Assembly: GCA_947179485.1 (NCBI GenBank)
Contig: OX359248.1
Coordinates: 4,233,501-4,297,500 of the forward strand
Direction of reading: 5' to 3'
Source of the DNA: Allacma fusca
Taxonomy: Eukaryota; Arthropoda; Collembola; Symphypleona; Sminthuridae
Length of the DNA stretch: 64,000 bases
Part shown: one piece after another, positions 40,282 through 53,712 of the stretch
How the letters are laid out: every line of letters begins with the position of its first letter
Position numbering within the stretch: the first letter of the stretch is position 1
Position numbers and translations under genes: made by a program
Notes under the pieces: generated by a model
The model's input: the letters and a program-made list of their open reading frames with translations, nothing else
Database searches by the model: none
Told to the model about the DNA's origin: nothing

Positions 40282-43200
40282 AATAATTCCTATCCCATTC
40301 CAAGTTGAGGAGAGAGAAAAAAACTTGGGGAATTCTTTAGTCCTCCTTATTATTTTTGCATTCCATTCTCTCGCTGCACCCGCCGCCCAATGAATGCAAA
40401 TCCAATAAATGGAAATGAGTGGGAAATTGAACTAAAATTAGGTAACATCCAGCGTCACAAGGGATTTGAGGAAGGAAGTCTATTCTTAATTACATACATG
40501 TCCAGGGAGCGGAAAGGAATTAATGTCAAAGTTGAACCTGTCTCCCTGGAAATGCTATATGAGCTCGAGTTTCAAACTCTGCGAGAAACAAAAGTCTGGG
40601 GGGATGGGACACCCGTGAAATTTCCCAACGTTTAGATTCCAAGTGTTCATAACTTTTTCAATCAAAATCAAAATCGCATTCATAGAGCACACTTTTCTTC
40701 TTCTCCTTCTTCTCCGCCTCCTCCTTCACTTCTGTTAAATTGAGCCCCAACACACACGAAAATGTTTAACTTGGACGCAATAAGTTCTCCTTGCCCAACT
40801 TTTCCTATGGATGGATGTACCTTGAATGCATCGGATACAATTTCCTGGAGGAATTGATGGGACTAAATGCAAAATATTAGAGATGGATGGAGAGTGGGAG
40901 ATATGTGTGTGTGAGGGTTTTGTAAGTGTAATCAATATACATGTATAAATTACTTGAGAAAAGTTTTAGCATCGATGGAGTATACTATGATATGGAATCC
41001 CCTGAGAAAATCATTTTCCATTGAGCAAACTTGGTTGAATTTCACAATTTCCATCTAATCCTGTCCAATCTCCGAGCCAAGTCCTCTCAACCAATCCCAT
41101 TAAATACATTCTCTCTGAGCCCAAGTATCAAATTCTGACACACATGAAAGACCAACGCCAGACCAATTATCATTTCCAAAACAACAACAAAAGGACTCAA
41201 GAGCTCTTGGTTCTTCTTCATATCAAATCTCGCCTCAATAATTTTCCGCAACACAAAAACCTCGAGAATTCAAACAAACTTCAGACTTGTCAGGGACTGC
41301 CAATGTCATAGTTATGCCTGGAAATACTATTGTAATTGTATCTATACTCTCTCCATCGTACATAATTCTAATTTCATTGTAGTTTACTCCCCCCTCACAA
41401 ATCTTCCGGAACCATCCAGCCATGTCGTACTTAAATCCCACGTCCATGACACAATGGAATTTGGTACAATTACTCAATATTTTTGTCCCATTTAGGAGAA
41501 ATAGAGCCTCTTGAGAACCACTTGAGTATTCATTTCGCACAATACCGTAATTCCATTCCCACTTCCGCGTGCGCACTCCCAAATATGTACATCCAGCCTG
41601 ACTGGGTCTAGAACAGCAGCTCCCAACTAGACTTTACTCTCACACCAATCTCATTTAAATATTTTACTCAAGTAAAATCTCAGGACTGAGTGGTTCTGAT
41701 TTCAGAGCTAAATTCCATAATAACTATCTACGTATATTATTACATTACAAAACCAAAAAAAAAAGAGAAAACTCTTCCTACTCAAATCTCTTAAGCTTCC
41801 TTCATAAAGTTACACAACTCTTTTCCAATTGCTTAACTTTGAGAGACACTCCGTTCCCTAGGGAAGGCTCAGGTGGCCTTACTTAAACAATTAAAATTCT
41901 CAATATTGAAGATTTGATTCTCATTATAAATTCAATATTGAAATAGACTCAGGGAATTAATTGAGTCCATTTCACTGTCAAATATTTGTAGACCCTTCGA
42001 AACCCTATCTGTTCAAATCACATTTCCTAAATGAAATAGGACACTGCAAAATCCCCTTTGAGCAAAGCTTTTATTTTTTAGACAAGAGCATCATAAGAAA
42101 GCGCTACTGAAACAGTACATTGTTATAGAAGGACAGATTCCGGGAATCAATTCATTGATGTAGGATCCTTACAAAATTGGAACCAAAACTCTTTTGAAAG
42201 AGGAGCAAACTATTTGCATAGAATTGTAACATTCATGGGGTTTAATATCCACTTGAAATTGGCAGCATTTTTCAATAAGATCAAGCAAATAAGCAAATAA
42301 ATAATGGATACTTTTTGGAACACTGGAAAAGTTTTTGTTCCCCACATTTCAAGCAAGTTGTATGCTCAATGTGAAACAAGAATTGAATTTCCTATTATGA
42401 AAGTTTAAGTGAGAGTTCCCAATTTGAATTATTTGATTACCTGTTCCAACTCCCATTATTTTACAGAAACATTACAAGTGCTCTAACATTTGAGCAACTC
42501 TGGATTTTTCATCCGGAACTTTTGTTACAGAAAAAATTACAATGGACACCGAGCAGTTTAGACAGCCAAAACAAGAATTTCATGAAGACGTTCCTCCGAT
42601 ATGGACATTATGTATGTACATGTGGATTTCTTATTCAAATAAAATGTCAAGAATTCTTGGGCGATGTGCTATTGAGCCAGTTTAGCCGGTATGCTCCCTG
42701 TTGATCGGTAGTGGAGCGGAGGCTTGGGAGGAAGTTGGGAACGGCCAGAGCATGTTGCAAGTTATTAAAGTGAGGGTAAAAAATGTGGAGAATTTAAATT
42801 AAGTTATCTTTGTATTATGCATGGAGGAAATGATTTGAAATGCAATAAAGCGAAGGAAGTTTCCTCCGTAGTCTCTCCGAAACGACGGCACATATCTCTT
42901 CCCCCCTTTCTAATAAATATGATTGTTTTTCTCCATTATTGATCCCAACTGCGGCAAGCTCCCTTGTACTCCGTGCAATTTCACCCGAACATCAAGTTAA
43001 CCTAAATAGGTTGCATTGTGCAGAGGATTTTGAATAGAAGGAGACGGATTGAGCACAATGACCATGCATGCTATTACTTTTTACTACAGGCGTCCACACT
43101 TACGTGCTTGGCCAATGTGATAAAGCATACTGGGAGTGTCGGATAAAGCATCCCCCAACCTCAATAAAAATGGATTCGAGCTGGGACGGTCTGAGTCTCT

Positions 43201-43798
43201 CTTTCCGCTATTGTACTTATTTTAGGGAAAATAAAAAGAAATGAAATACACACATACACACATACACAGACACACACAAACACAAGACAGAAGAGAAAGC
43301 AATTTGTCAATCGATTTGTGCATTCAATAAGAAATTAGGACAGGTGAAGTCGGAGTGAGTGCTGTTTCCAGTGTTGAACACCATCGTCCTTGAATAAATA
43401 TTTGCAATTTCCCTTCATCCTCTCGCCAAACTACGGGCTTTTCTGCTTTATTAACATTTCCTATTCTCTCTTGTAATAATAACCGTATGCTCACTCCATG
43501 TCCACTCACAGACTCTCTCAAAGTCACACTTCCCACCTTAGCACTCCTTTCTGTACTTCTGCCTTCTTGGAGTTAGGTCTCTGGGAATTAGGCCAGTCCA
43601 AGAGTCCATGTGTGTGCATTTAGTAGTAGTATTGTACATACATACATGTGTATCCACTGTAAATAAATCTACATAATTACATAGCTAATATTTGTGCACC
43701 TAAAATAAGTACCCCTGATGTAATGCACCTATAGCAATGTCTGCAGTTCGTATGTGCTCACATATAGGACGAGCTTATATAGCTAATTTATGCGAGCG

Positions 43799-43841
<43 letters not shown>

Positions 43842-46800
43842 AACAGAGAGAGAGAGAGAGAGAGGCAGTCGGAGAAAGAGCAAGTTTTCTAAGGATTCAA
43901 TTAAAAAGATAAGAAGAACATAAACGCTCCCGCTCAAGTCAGCCAAATTTAATTAATTCTATTGTTTAGCAAATTGGTCAGAAATGATTTCTAAGAAGGA
44001 CATTCTCCCCGAGAAGGTATCATTTCCCAGCACACCCCTTCTCACGTAACATCTCCTCCCATGTAGATAGAGTACAGGAACCAGCCGACCAGTAATTTAT
44101 GAGCAGGTTGAGACTAATTAGGAGGAAATATTCCCATACGCTGTATTTATGTTCGCCCGTCAAAAGCACAAGTGGAACGAGATGTTGGATGTGAGATCTC
44201 AGGAGGAAAGTTTACATCGTCAGGGCTGACTTTCTCCAAGAGTATATCATCGCTTGCTGGCTTTTGGCTTCTGCCCCAAATGTATTCCACGTTGTCAACG
44301 CTTTTAAATGGGATGGTCGTAGGGAGGGGAGAGAGAGAGAGAGAGAGAGTGACTCTGAGAAAGTCAAGTTTGAATGACGGCTATACAGGGACTCGTTGGT
44401 TTCATTCATCTGGAAATTCATGTGGAAGGTTGTTCGCTCTGACTATGCATTTGTGTGTCATGAGCTGGGAGGAGAGCGGAATGGTGGGTCCTTTTTTGGT
44501 CTCTCTCCATGTTCGACACGACACAAGTGACTGGAATTGGTGTGTGCACCGGCTCAAGGAATTGTGTGGTGGATGGTGAATAAAAGAAGAAATGTTGCTA
44601 ATATGAGTTGATTTGAAGCAAAGTTATGCATCTGCAATGCGGTATTGCTCCTCTATTTCCACCCTCCCCACCCCCACCCCCCCTCCTCAACTTTTCATAA
44701 TCTAATGAATGGAGTTACAGTGGCCGAAACTCGTTACTTTCCTACAAAAATTAACCACCTTTCAAGTCCTCTGAGACTGGGACATCCTATCATAATTAGT
44801 GCCACACGATTAGTACAAAACTGCTCCGAATGCCTCCATCCCTGGGATAAGTCTAATTTGTATTTCATGTAGTTACAAAGCAGACAGTTGCAACTATGAG
44901 GACCCACTTTTTGAAAACTGTCACGTTATGGAGACAGGATTGTTTCTCTTCCCGGACCATATTTTTGAGCACGGGCTCCACTCCTCTCTGAAGCTTTATA
45001 GTTCCTTTTTCGTTTACATGAGAACTTGTAACACTTTTTTCCCCGCTGGTGATTATTACCGTGATAGTCATCCCAGCTGGATGACAACGCATTACATAAC
45101 ATTAGTACGGTCATAAGCAAAACCAACATGAGTAAAAAAAAATACTCTTGCATCAACTTCCACCCGGATTTCCATCAGCACAACTCTATCTTTAACTCCC
45201 ATAAGCGGGGGAGAGTACCTATAGAGAGCTCCAGCTAGTACGATATTATGTTCCTCAATGATCATTGTACCTACTCCATTCACTCAACTTTAATACGCTA
45301 CCATTTTACTCCACATCAGTCACCGAAAAGTTGGGCTGGGAACTTTTACTATGTAAACTACTTGATGTTGTCACAATTCACAAATCTCCACTCACTCAGT
45401 CCAAGTAGCCGGAGAATTCCCTAAAAATTGCACGTACACACAAAAAAGGCTGTCTAGACTCCGAGAATTTTTAGTGTGTGCTAGATGGAGATAGAGTTTC
45501 AGACCAACTGTCACAACGCCACATACTTCCCTCCCGCCTCCCATACACTCCTTGTACATACAATCTTTATTACTCGGGATAAAGTTGTGACATGAAAATC
45601 AAAGCATTTTCAATATTTCATAGCCAGTTAAGGAACGATGATGGATTTGAGTTTGAGGCTCCGTTCATTCATAACATGATGCATAGTAAACAATGACTTT
45701 CACCAAACTATGGGCTGCCCGGTTGACGGGATAATTATGTGGGTCTTTGAATGACTGATTGCAAATTGCAAAGAATTCTTGAGGTGCTAAAAGGAGCTAG
45801 ATAAATTTTAAATACTAAACTCCAGTGGGTTGGAGAACTTTATGAAATATGTATAATTATTACATTTGTCAATATTTACAGGAAAATTAAATTAGAGGAT
45901 TTGTAAATAAATTGCAAATTATTATGAAGTCTTCATTGTAACTGAAATACTGACTCTAAATTAAAGTCACACTAGAAGTACACGACTAGTACTAGTAGTT
46001 GGGCAAATTTACGTAAAATTGTACTTGAATCCCTTGGAGCTCTATATATCATTATTTCTATAAAGTAATGGAAATTTCATGTATTGCCTTAAAATGTTTA
46101 TCCGGATATGTAATTATATCTAATCACATAATAGTACTAGCATGTGTCGATAGGAGTCCGCGCCGACACCCGCTCTGGTGTATCTGTAACAACTGGCATT
46201 ATTTAGAAGGGCATTAAAGGATTCCCAGCATTTTGGAAGGGACAATTGATTGCCCAAAGGATATTACTCAGCCTATGATTGGTCAAGTGGAACATCCTTG
46301 AGATACACACCTGGTGAAGTAGCTCATAATTTATTATCTACTGATACTAATGTGCACATAGTGTTTCAATTTTGTCTGCCATTATTATCCCTCATAATTT
46401 TTGTGATGCTGCTCGGAAGTTCCATTAATATGTCAGTCTGTAAATATCCTTTGCCCTTTTAATGTCCCTACAGATAAGTGGAATCCGGTTCCGTGGGTGT
46501 GATGTAATTCTGTGAGGTTTCTTAGAAATATAGGGCGGGAGGCCTGACACAGAAGTAGATACAGATGCGGAGTAAGTAGGAAATAAAATTTATCGTTGAC
46601 AGTACATTCATGGAGCGGAAATGTGACAGAAAAATCCGAATATTTTCAAGTTGACAGTCACTTGTACACATGAGTCATGAGTCAGGATTTGGTGAGAAAA
46701 TAGGGTCAAGTTTGTGGTGCAGATTTTGTGACAGAAAATAAGTTTGTCAGCTCCAACGACGTCGACGGCTCTGTAGTAAACATGGGAACGTACAGCTAGG

Positions 46801-49800
46801 AGGGATTTCTGACTGGTATTTCCGTCTTCTGATGTTATAAAGTGATGGGGAAGATGACAATATTGTACCACTGACGACACCGGGGAGTTGTATGAACTTG
46901 TATGAAGTGTGTGCACATAAGGGGATGTATGATTGTGCAAGTGCACCCGTATACTTGGATATTGCTAAGGAGACGAGCGGAGAGAGTGGAGGAGAGGGAA
47001 GATCTATAAATGGAAGTTGAAGAGCTGGCCTATTTTTAAGTTCCCATTGACATGTTGAAGTTTGTTACCGAAAATAGAGGGAAACAACAAGACGGGATAT
47101 TAGCTTATAGTGGTTCCACATTAAGAAGGAGAGGAAGACAGGACTCTACAATAAAGAGGGAATCAAAGGCTAACCAGCCTCCTGTCTGCGGAGCAGATGC
47201 TCCCTAATTCTTCTCACCAGTAAACCCGCACTGAAAAATGCAACGGATGCTTTACTTGTGCAATGTCTGCAAGTGTGTTGCAATGTTTCAACTCCCTTCT
47301 CACAACAAGCCTTCGTCAGGCTTACTGGAGAGGGGACTGCTGGCAGTAGCAACCTCAACGTATTTCTCATTACTCTGCCAAATGCCAATCTAATACGAGC
47401 CCTATACTATTTTGTACATAATTTTGGAAACTATTTTGTTTAACATTCTGGGCACTATTTTTTTTATACCTACTATTTTGGGTTCTACTTTTTACATTAT
47501 TCTGGGCACTATTCTGTTTACTACTCCGGGTACTACTTTCTGTACCTACTGTTTCGGATTATATCTTATACAGCAACTACTGATATACTGGGTGCTATTT
47601 TGTACAACTACTATTCTGGCTCCTATTTTGTACAGCTACTATTCTGGGTCCTATTTTGTACAGCTACTAACATGGGTGCTAAATTGTATCACTACAATTT
47701 CTGGATCTATTTTTTATATCTAAAGTTCTGGGTGTATTTCGTATATCTATAGTTCTGGATGTATTTCGTATATCTATAGTTCTGGATGTATTTCGTATAT
47801 CTATAGTTCTGGATGTATTTCGTATATCTGTAGATAGTTCTGGGTGTATTTTGTATACACATATAATAAAATTCCTGGTAGAATCTTACATACCATTCTG
47901 GGCACCATTTTGTGCATGAGTACTATTCTGGATGCTATTTTGTAGACTATTTTTGGTACGCCTTTATAGGGTGTTTACAAAGAGGGGGTTAGATACTACC
48001 AGCCCGAGATGCACATTTAAAGTATTGATTCCTCTGTAATCCTTTAGTGCGGGTTAATTTAATTTCCGAAATAGCCCAGAAATGTTGACACAGAAATGGA
48101 AGGAATGGATCGAGGATAAAATCAAGCTTGCTCTCAAATGCCCTTGCCTGCATAGTAATCAGGAAAGAACATGAGGATTATGCACGTAATTTCAGCTTGC
48201 TTAGGAATTTTCGGCTTCCAAAATGGCGCAATGCTGTGCCAAGCCATAATTACTTGGGGAAATCTAATGTTGGCAGGAAATAGAACTAGTTAACAAACAA
48301 GGAGCTAATGAGAAATGTGAGGCTCTCAGCTTTCAAATAATAAAATGCTTTCAATTTTTATATCAATGATTTCTCTTTACCCCAAAAAAAAATAATTCCT
48401 CTAATTTAGCTTGGCATTAATTCCTTGTTAATTTTCTTTTCCCCCAGAGGCACTCCACATTTTTTGAAAAAGAGATTATATAGTACACTCACATCCTCAT
48501 AAAAGGAACTTCCACAAATAAGTGACTCATCTCACACTTTTTTTTTCTGTGGGGAGGTGTAAATGGAAAACTCACTTTTAGGAATTTATCAAAAAAGTTC
48601 ATGAGGACTCATTCAGTGTATTTAGTTCATCCGTGCCTTTGAACTCCCCATTAGTTACCTAACCAGTGAACATGTGATGGAGATAGGATCCTATCATGAG
48701 ATACAGTAAGTCAGAGGAGGGAAGTTAATGTGGACAGTGCGTTTCCCTATAAAAGAGTTGGAGTTAATAATGAGCTTGTTATCACTCCGCTTGTTAATTA
48801 TACTTCCAAGGAAATGTCAATAATCATAATGGCTTGGGCTCAAATCCTGGTCTTTTCCCCTCGGAAGATACACACACAGAGACACACGCTAGGTCTAATG
48901 GCATTTCCTATGGCATTTCAGTCAACTCAAGACCAATAACCAAGTAATGACCTATGGCGAAGTGTCTTACTCAAACCAGACCAAATCAAGGTTAGCATTC
49001 CTCACTCTATCATTAAGACGCTCTCGTCCCATATCATCCATCCCAGTAGTTACATAGTAGCACGGGTATAGAGGGCCTTCCTCTGAAAATGATCTCCTTA
49101 CATAAATCTATATCATAATTCATAGGCTACAAAAACCCCGGCCCACACACGCTTCCCCAAAGATTAAGCTCCTCCGAGAGGATATACAGAGGACTTAATT
49201 AGTATCAGTGTCTAATTTGTCCCGTTTCAATTACATCCCGTCAAGTTTTGGCAGCTCTGGTGAATAAAGGCGTTTTAATCGGGTAATTTTATTAGAAACG
49301 CATTTCTCACCACATCTTCTCCCCATCAATTTTTCCTGTCAGATCTGCTCTAAATCCTCTCAGTTTAGTCAATTTAATCTCGCCACTCAAACGCCGTCCT
49401 CTCCGTGCACCCCTACCCTGTCATTTGCATATGGACTCTATGTATCCCCCCTCTCTTGCCTATGGGACAAGAAGCTAATAGGAAATGTTAGCACTCATAA
49501 CCAGACTCAACCGCTGAGGCTTACAGTCAACACAAATCCAGAAAATAATCCTACATAATAACATTGAGACCTACTTCCTTGTATGGTCTGTATCTGTGTA
49601 GTAGCTCGAGACTGGGAGCGGCCCCAGCATCATCCTCAAGGAGATTACAGAGAGGCAATGATTATGGGCTGAGTCTGGAGATTGCAATTATGTAATTAAT
49701 ACAGAATCAATTAGCTCTCTTATTTGTGTACAAACATATGAGTTTAAAAGTCCTTTAAAAGATCCTTCGTCATGGTAATTCCATCTGACTGATTGTGAGT

Positions 49801-52800
49801 CGTCAAGTAGGAAATTTAAACCTGGGCGGAATTTCCTCTCCCATGGGAACTTGTCCCAATGGGTTCCAATTCCTCCATCCTTAATTATTTCCACGACTGC
49901 ATAATCAACGGGGAAAAATCCAGGGCTTTATGTAGATATGACAAGCGTGATAAGGTTACTTAGGAATACATAATCTGACGGGGCCATGTCTCCACATGTA
50001 CCGTCAATGTTTTTAGCAACCATTAAAATGACCTTACTGCGGTTATGAAATGGACCATTTCAAATTATGCTCATGCCTATGTTCGTGTCGTTGAGACGGG
50101 GGAAACTGGAAATGAGAAGCCAAATCGGATAAATTCCGGGGAGTATTCATGAAATTCCTGAATTAACCTTCTCTTGAGGGGGGGGGAGTGGAGAGCCTTA
50201 ATATATGATTCTCATAATTTCCACTTTTACCCAGAAAATCCGCAATCATTCCTACATTTTGTTGTTTACAAGACCTCCTTATACGCATTTGGGAGAAGAA
50301 TGCCCGGCCCAAGATCCGGATCGGGTACCCCAAACGCGGCAAAACTATTTCGATTCAAGTCAACTCACTCCGAGCTCCAAAAAGCTCGGAGGAATAGTAG
50401 TGAGTATAATAGAACAAATGAAATGGAAGTAGCCTGAAGTTTTCCAGATACCTACATACTGGTCCCTATGTACAACCACATGTGGGGACTACAGCCCGCG
50501 TCATTGGATACTTATAGAATTTAGGAGCTGAAACCTGCACAATGGAATTGTTATGGGAATTGTTTATTTAAAGCGACGGATATTTTTCAAGGATTTCCCC
50601 ACATACATGCTCTGATTACTTTATTAGGTGTATATAACATTTGAGAGAATTCCAAGCATTGTTATAGCATACTCGGGGTTTAAAAACAACTGGACATACA
50701 TCACATCCCTGTTACTGTAGGGTGTTGCAAGACAGCCCCGTCTATACCTATTGTCCCAGCATCTAAGGTAACATATGGGAGAAAGGCACGGGGAAAAAAG
50801 ACCTTACACAAGCGTAGAAAGTTTATCGGATCCATTAAACATGCAAACTATTATTTATCTTAGTAGATTTTTCCCCCTATGGCCAGAGCATGGGAGGGTG
50901 TACTTGATGGAAATTTATTGAGGTTGGCACGTGTGAGTACATACACAGCCGGTTTTACTCCAGGAGCTCAAAAGTCAGCCTACGAACAGGAGCAACTCGT
51001 CGTACACACACACACACAAATTTCTACTACGCCAAGCGTAACCGTAACTGTTGTAAAAGACAAAAGTAGGGAAAAAAATAAAGTTCGTATGCATTTAGTA
51101 GTCAGATTTTTCCAGTGAGACTCCCAGGCTACAATAGTCTGGCCCGTGACAGATGTTCGACTTTTTTCTCTCAGCTTACGCCTTGCTAATACATTGGGAG
51201 GTAACCCAAAGCCACTGTCGTCTTCCTTAGTATGCATGCATCCTGGACCAGAATATTTTACATGAGTATTTTATTGCAAAAAAAGTCCCTGGTATCAGGG
51301 AGCAGAAGCGAAACTATACTTTTTCCTTTCCCTTTTCTATGTATGTACGTATGTATGTAGACATGCATGACCAGTAATAGGGGACTTCTTCAGCCTTCCC
51401 GAAAGACGACAGAGGACAGGATCTAAATTGGTACAAAAGGATTTATATTTTAGTCTCCACATTTCTCCCCGGCTTTGAGCATTTCTCCAATCGGATTCCA
51501 AGGAGATTTTAAAACAAGATTCTTTAAGCAAAACGGTTGAGAAATTTCTAGATTCAAAAACCAGATGCTGACGGGGGATGGGGGAAATATTTCAGAATTT
51601 TCTGGAGAAATCTATGACCCGGGAGCAGTATCCATAGATCCATTTTTACTCAGAGACTTTTCTCCTTGGCAAAATGGCTCTGGAAGATTTACAGCCCTGT
51701 AAATACTATCTTACCAGTTTCAAAATACAAATAATTTTGGATTAAGTCAATTAAATAGTCCTATATACAAAAGGGGCTTGTACAAGCCAAAGCCATAAAC
51801 AAGTCGGTAAAAAAATATGTAGGTAATTAGATTCTCCTATAAATTAGGTGCTTCAATTCAGAATTATTTTAATGTAAGGAATTGTGTGCAGTAGGCGAAT
51901 CAGGAGTTTGAAAATTATCAGGAGTAATGATCCTTGAATGTCTTTGACGTTAACTCTAGAAGCTCTTTGTTTTGAAAGGAATTGATTTATTATTTTGTCT
52001 ATGGAAAGGAGTAATATGGGAACAATGTAAAAAAAAGGGATTTAAAAAGTTGGGAAAGACTCTCCAGATAGGATGAGATAAGGTCGATATATTTTTTGTA
52101 AGCGTATGCTTTTACGTCATGAACACTTCTCTGGAGGAGACAATGGGCAGATAAATTTGTGTCATTTTTGAGAGGAGTGGTCTTGTAAATTAATAACAAT
52201 GAGTTTGTGAAGAGTGAGGGAAACATTGGGCTGTGGAGAGGGAGTGAGAGAGAGACAAAAGTGACAAATAGAAAGTGATGAGTAGTCTTAAAGAGAATTT
52301 CTCAACCTCCTATTGATGAGTTATTTGTATTTATGGGTGGCTTTATGTCCATGGATGTAACATTCACATCTTCCCCGTATACCTATGTATACATACATAT
52401 GTTCCTTCCATGTGGTGGAGAGTTGTATGTGTGCTTGTGATAATAATATAATATTGTGTTGAGAGATTTCCTACGACTATGGGCTGGTTGTTTTAGTGTG
52501 CGCCATTTCATGGACTGAAAGTGCAAGGGTTGAAATGCCGTATTTGCAGAGAAACCGGGTTGCCGGGTGAGCAAAAGCCTGAGCATGGATCGATAACCTA
52601 GTCTTTCTTCGGCTACTCCACTACCACCCGTTATACAAAATAGGAACGAGTAGGTACTTGAGTCTTTTGCTCCGTCTCTTAGTCTCTCCGGTTCTCGTTT
52701 GTGAGTGTACGTGTATTTTGTATGTATGTGTGTGTAAGTGAGTGAGAGAGTGAGAGAGTGAGAGAGAGAGAGAGAGAGAGCCGGAGAGAGAACACTGTTA

Positions 52801-53681
52801 AAAAGTTCGAGGAGTACATAGATGAATAGCCGGCTCCCTCTCCCCGACAATGAACAACAGATTTCTCTCTTATGCAGGCAAATGTTCTCTCTGGTGGTTC
52901 GTTACTACCCATTCCTGGTACCGTTTCAACTCGTCACTTTCCCATCAAATACTCACAAATACAAACTACCATTTGCATCCATTCAAACCTGACCTAATCA
53001 GACTTGTCTCCGTCCCCCTTTAGGAGTCTCTGTACTCCTTGCACTCATTTCAACCCGACACTCATCACTTATTCAATTCCGTAATAATTCCAAATCCAAT
53101 GTCTTCCCAATCTAACCTCTCAGTTTTAATTACATTCAAATTCCTTCCCAAATTTAATCTCTGAGCTTATTTACCCTCAGAATTTTTCTTAACATCCTTT
53201 AAAAACTACAAAAACAAATAGATTACAAAATTATGGTATTGTCAAAGAAAGACCCGAGATTGGTACCTTTATTATCTTTAGAGTCTAGTTTCCGATTCCT
53301 TAGACTATCCCTTTATTTCGTCATCATTAGTGAAAACACATTTGTACATTTGAGCTAAACGGAGGAGACATTTCAAAGTATGAACTGAATACTCTCAATG
53401 TGGTTGATCCTCACTTCTGCGTAATGAGGGAATGTGTACATTACATTGTTATTCATGGATTTTAGGATCCTGGCATGACTTGAGGTCTCCTACTTTCTTT
53501 GAACTTTCACTAGCACCCTCTGTAACAGCAAGCCTGTTACATGATATTTACAGACGTGTAATAAAAATAAATTTTACTCCGATGAGACTCCGTCACTTTG
53601 ACGTCAACACATCCCAACATGCTGAATGTGATGAGGATGGTGGTCGATACTGTGACTTTTGGTCTGAGAAAGGAGGAATTG

Positions 53682-53712
<31 letters not shown>

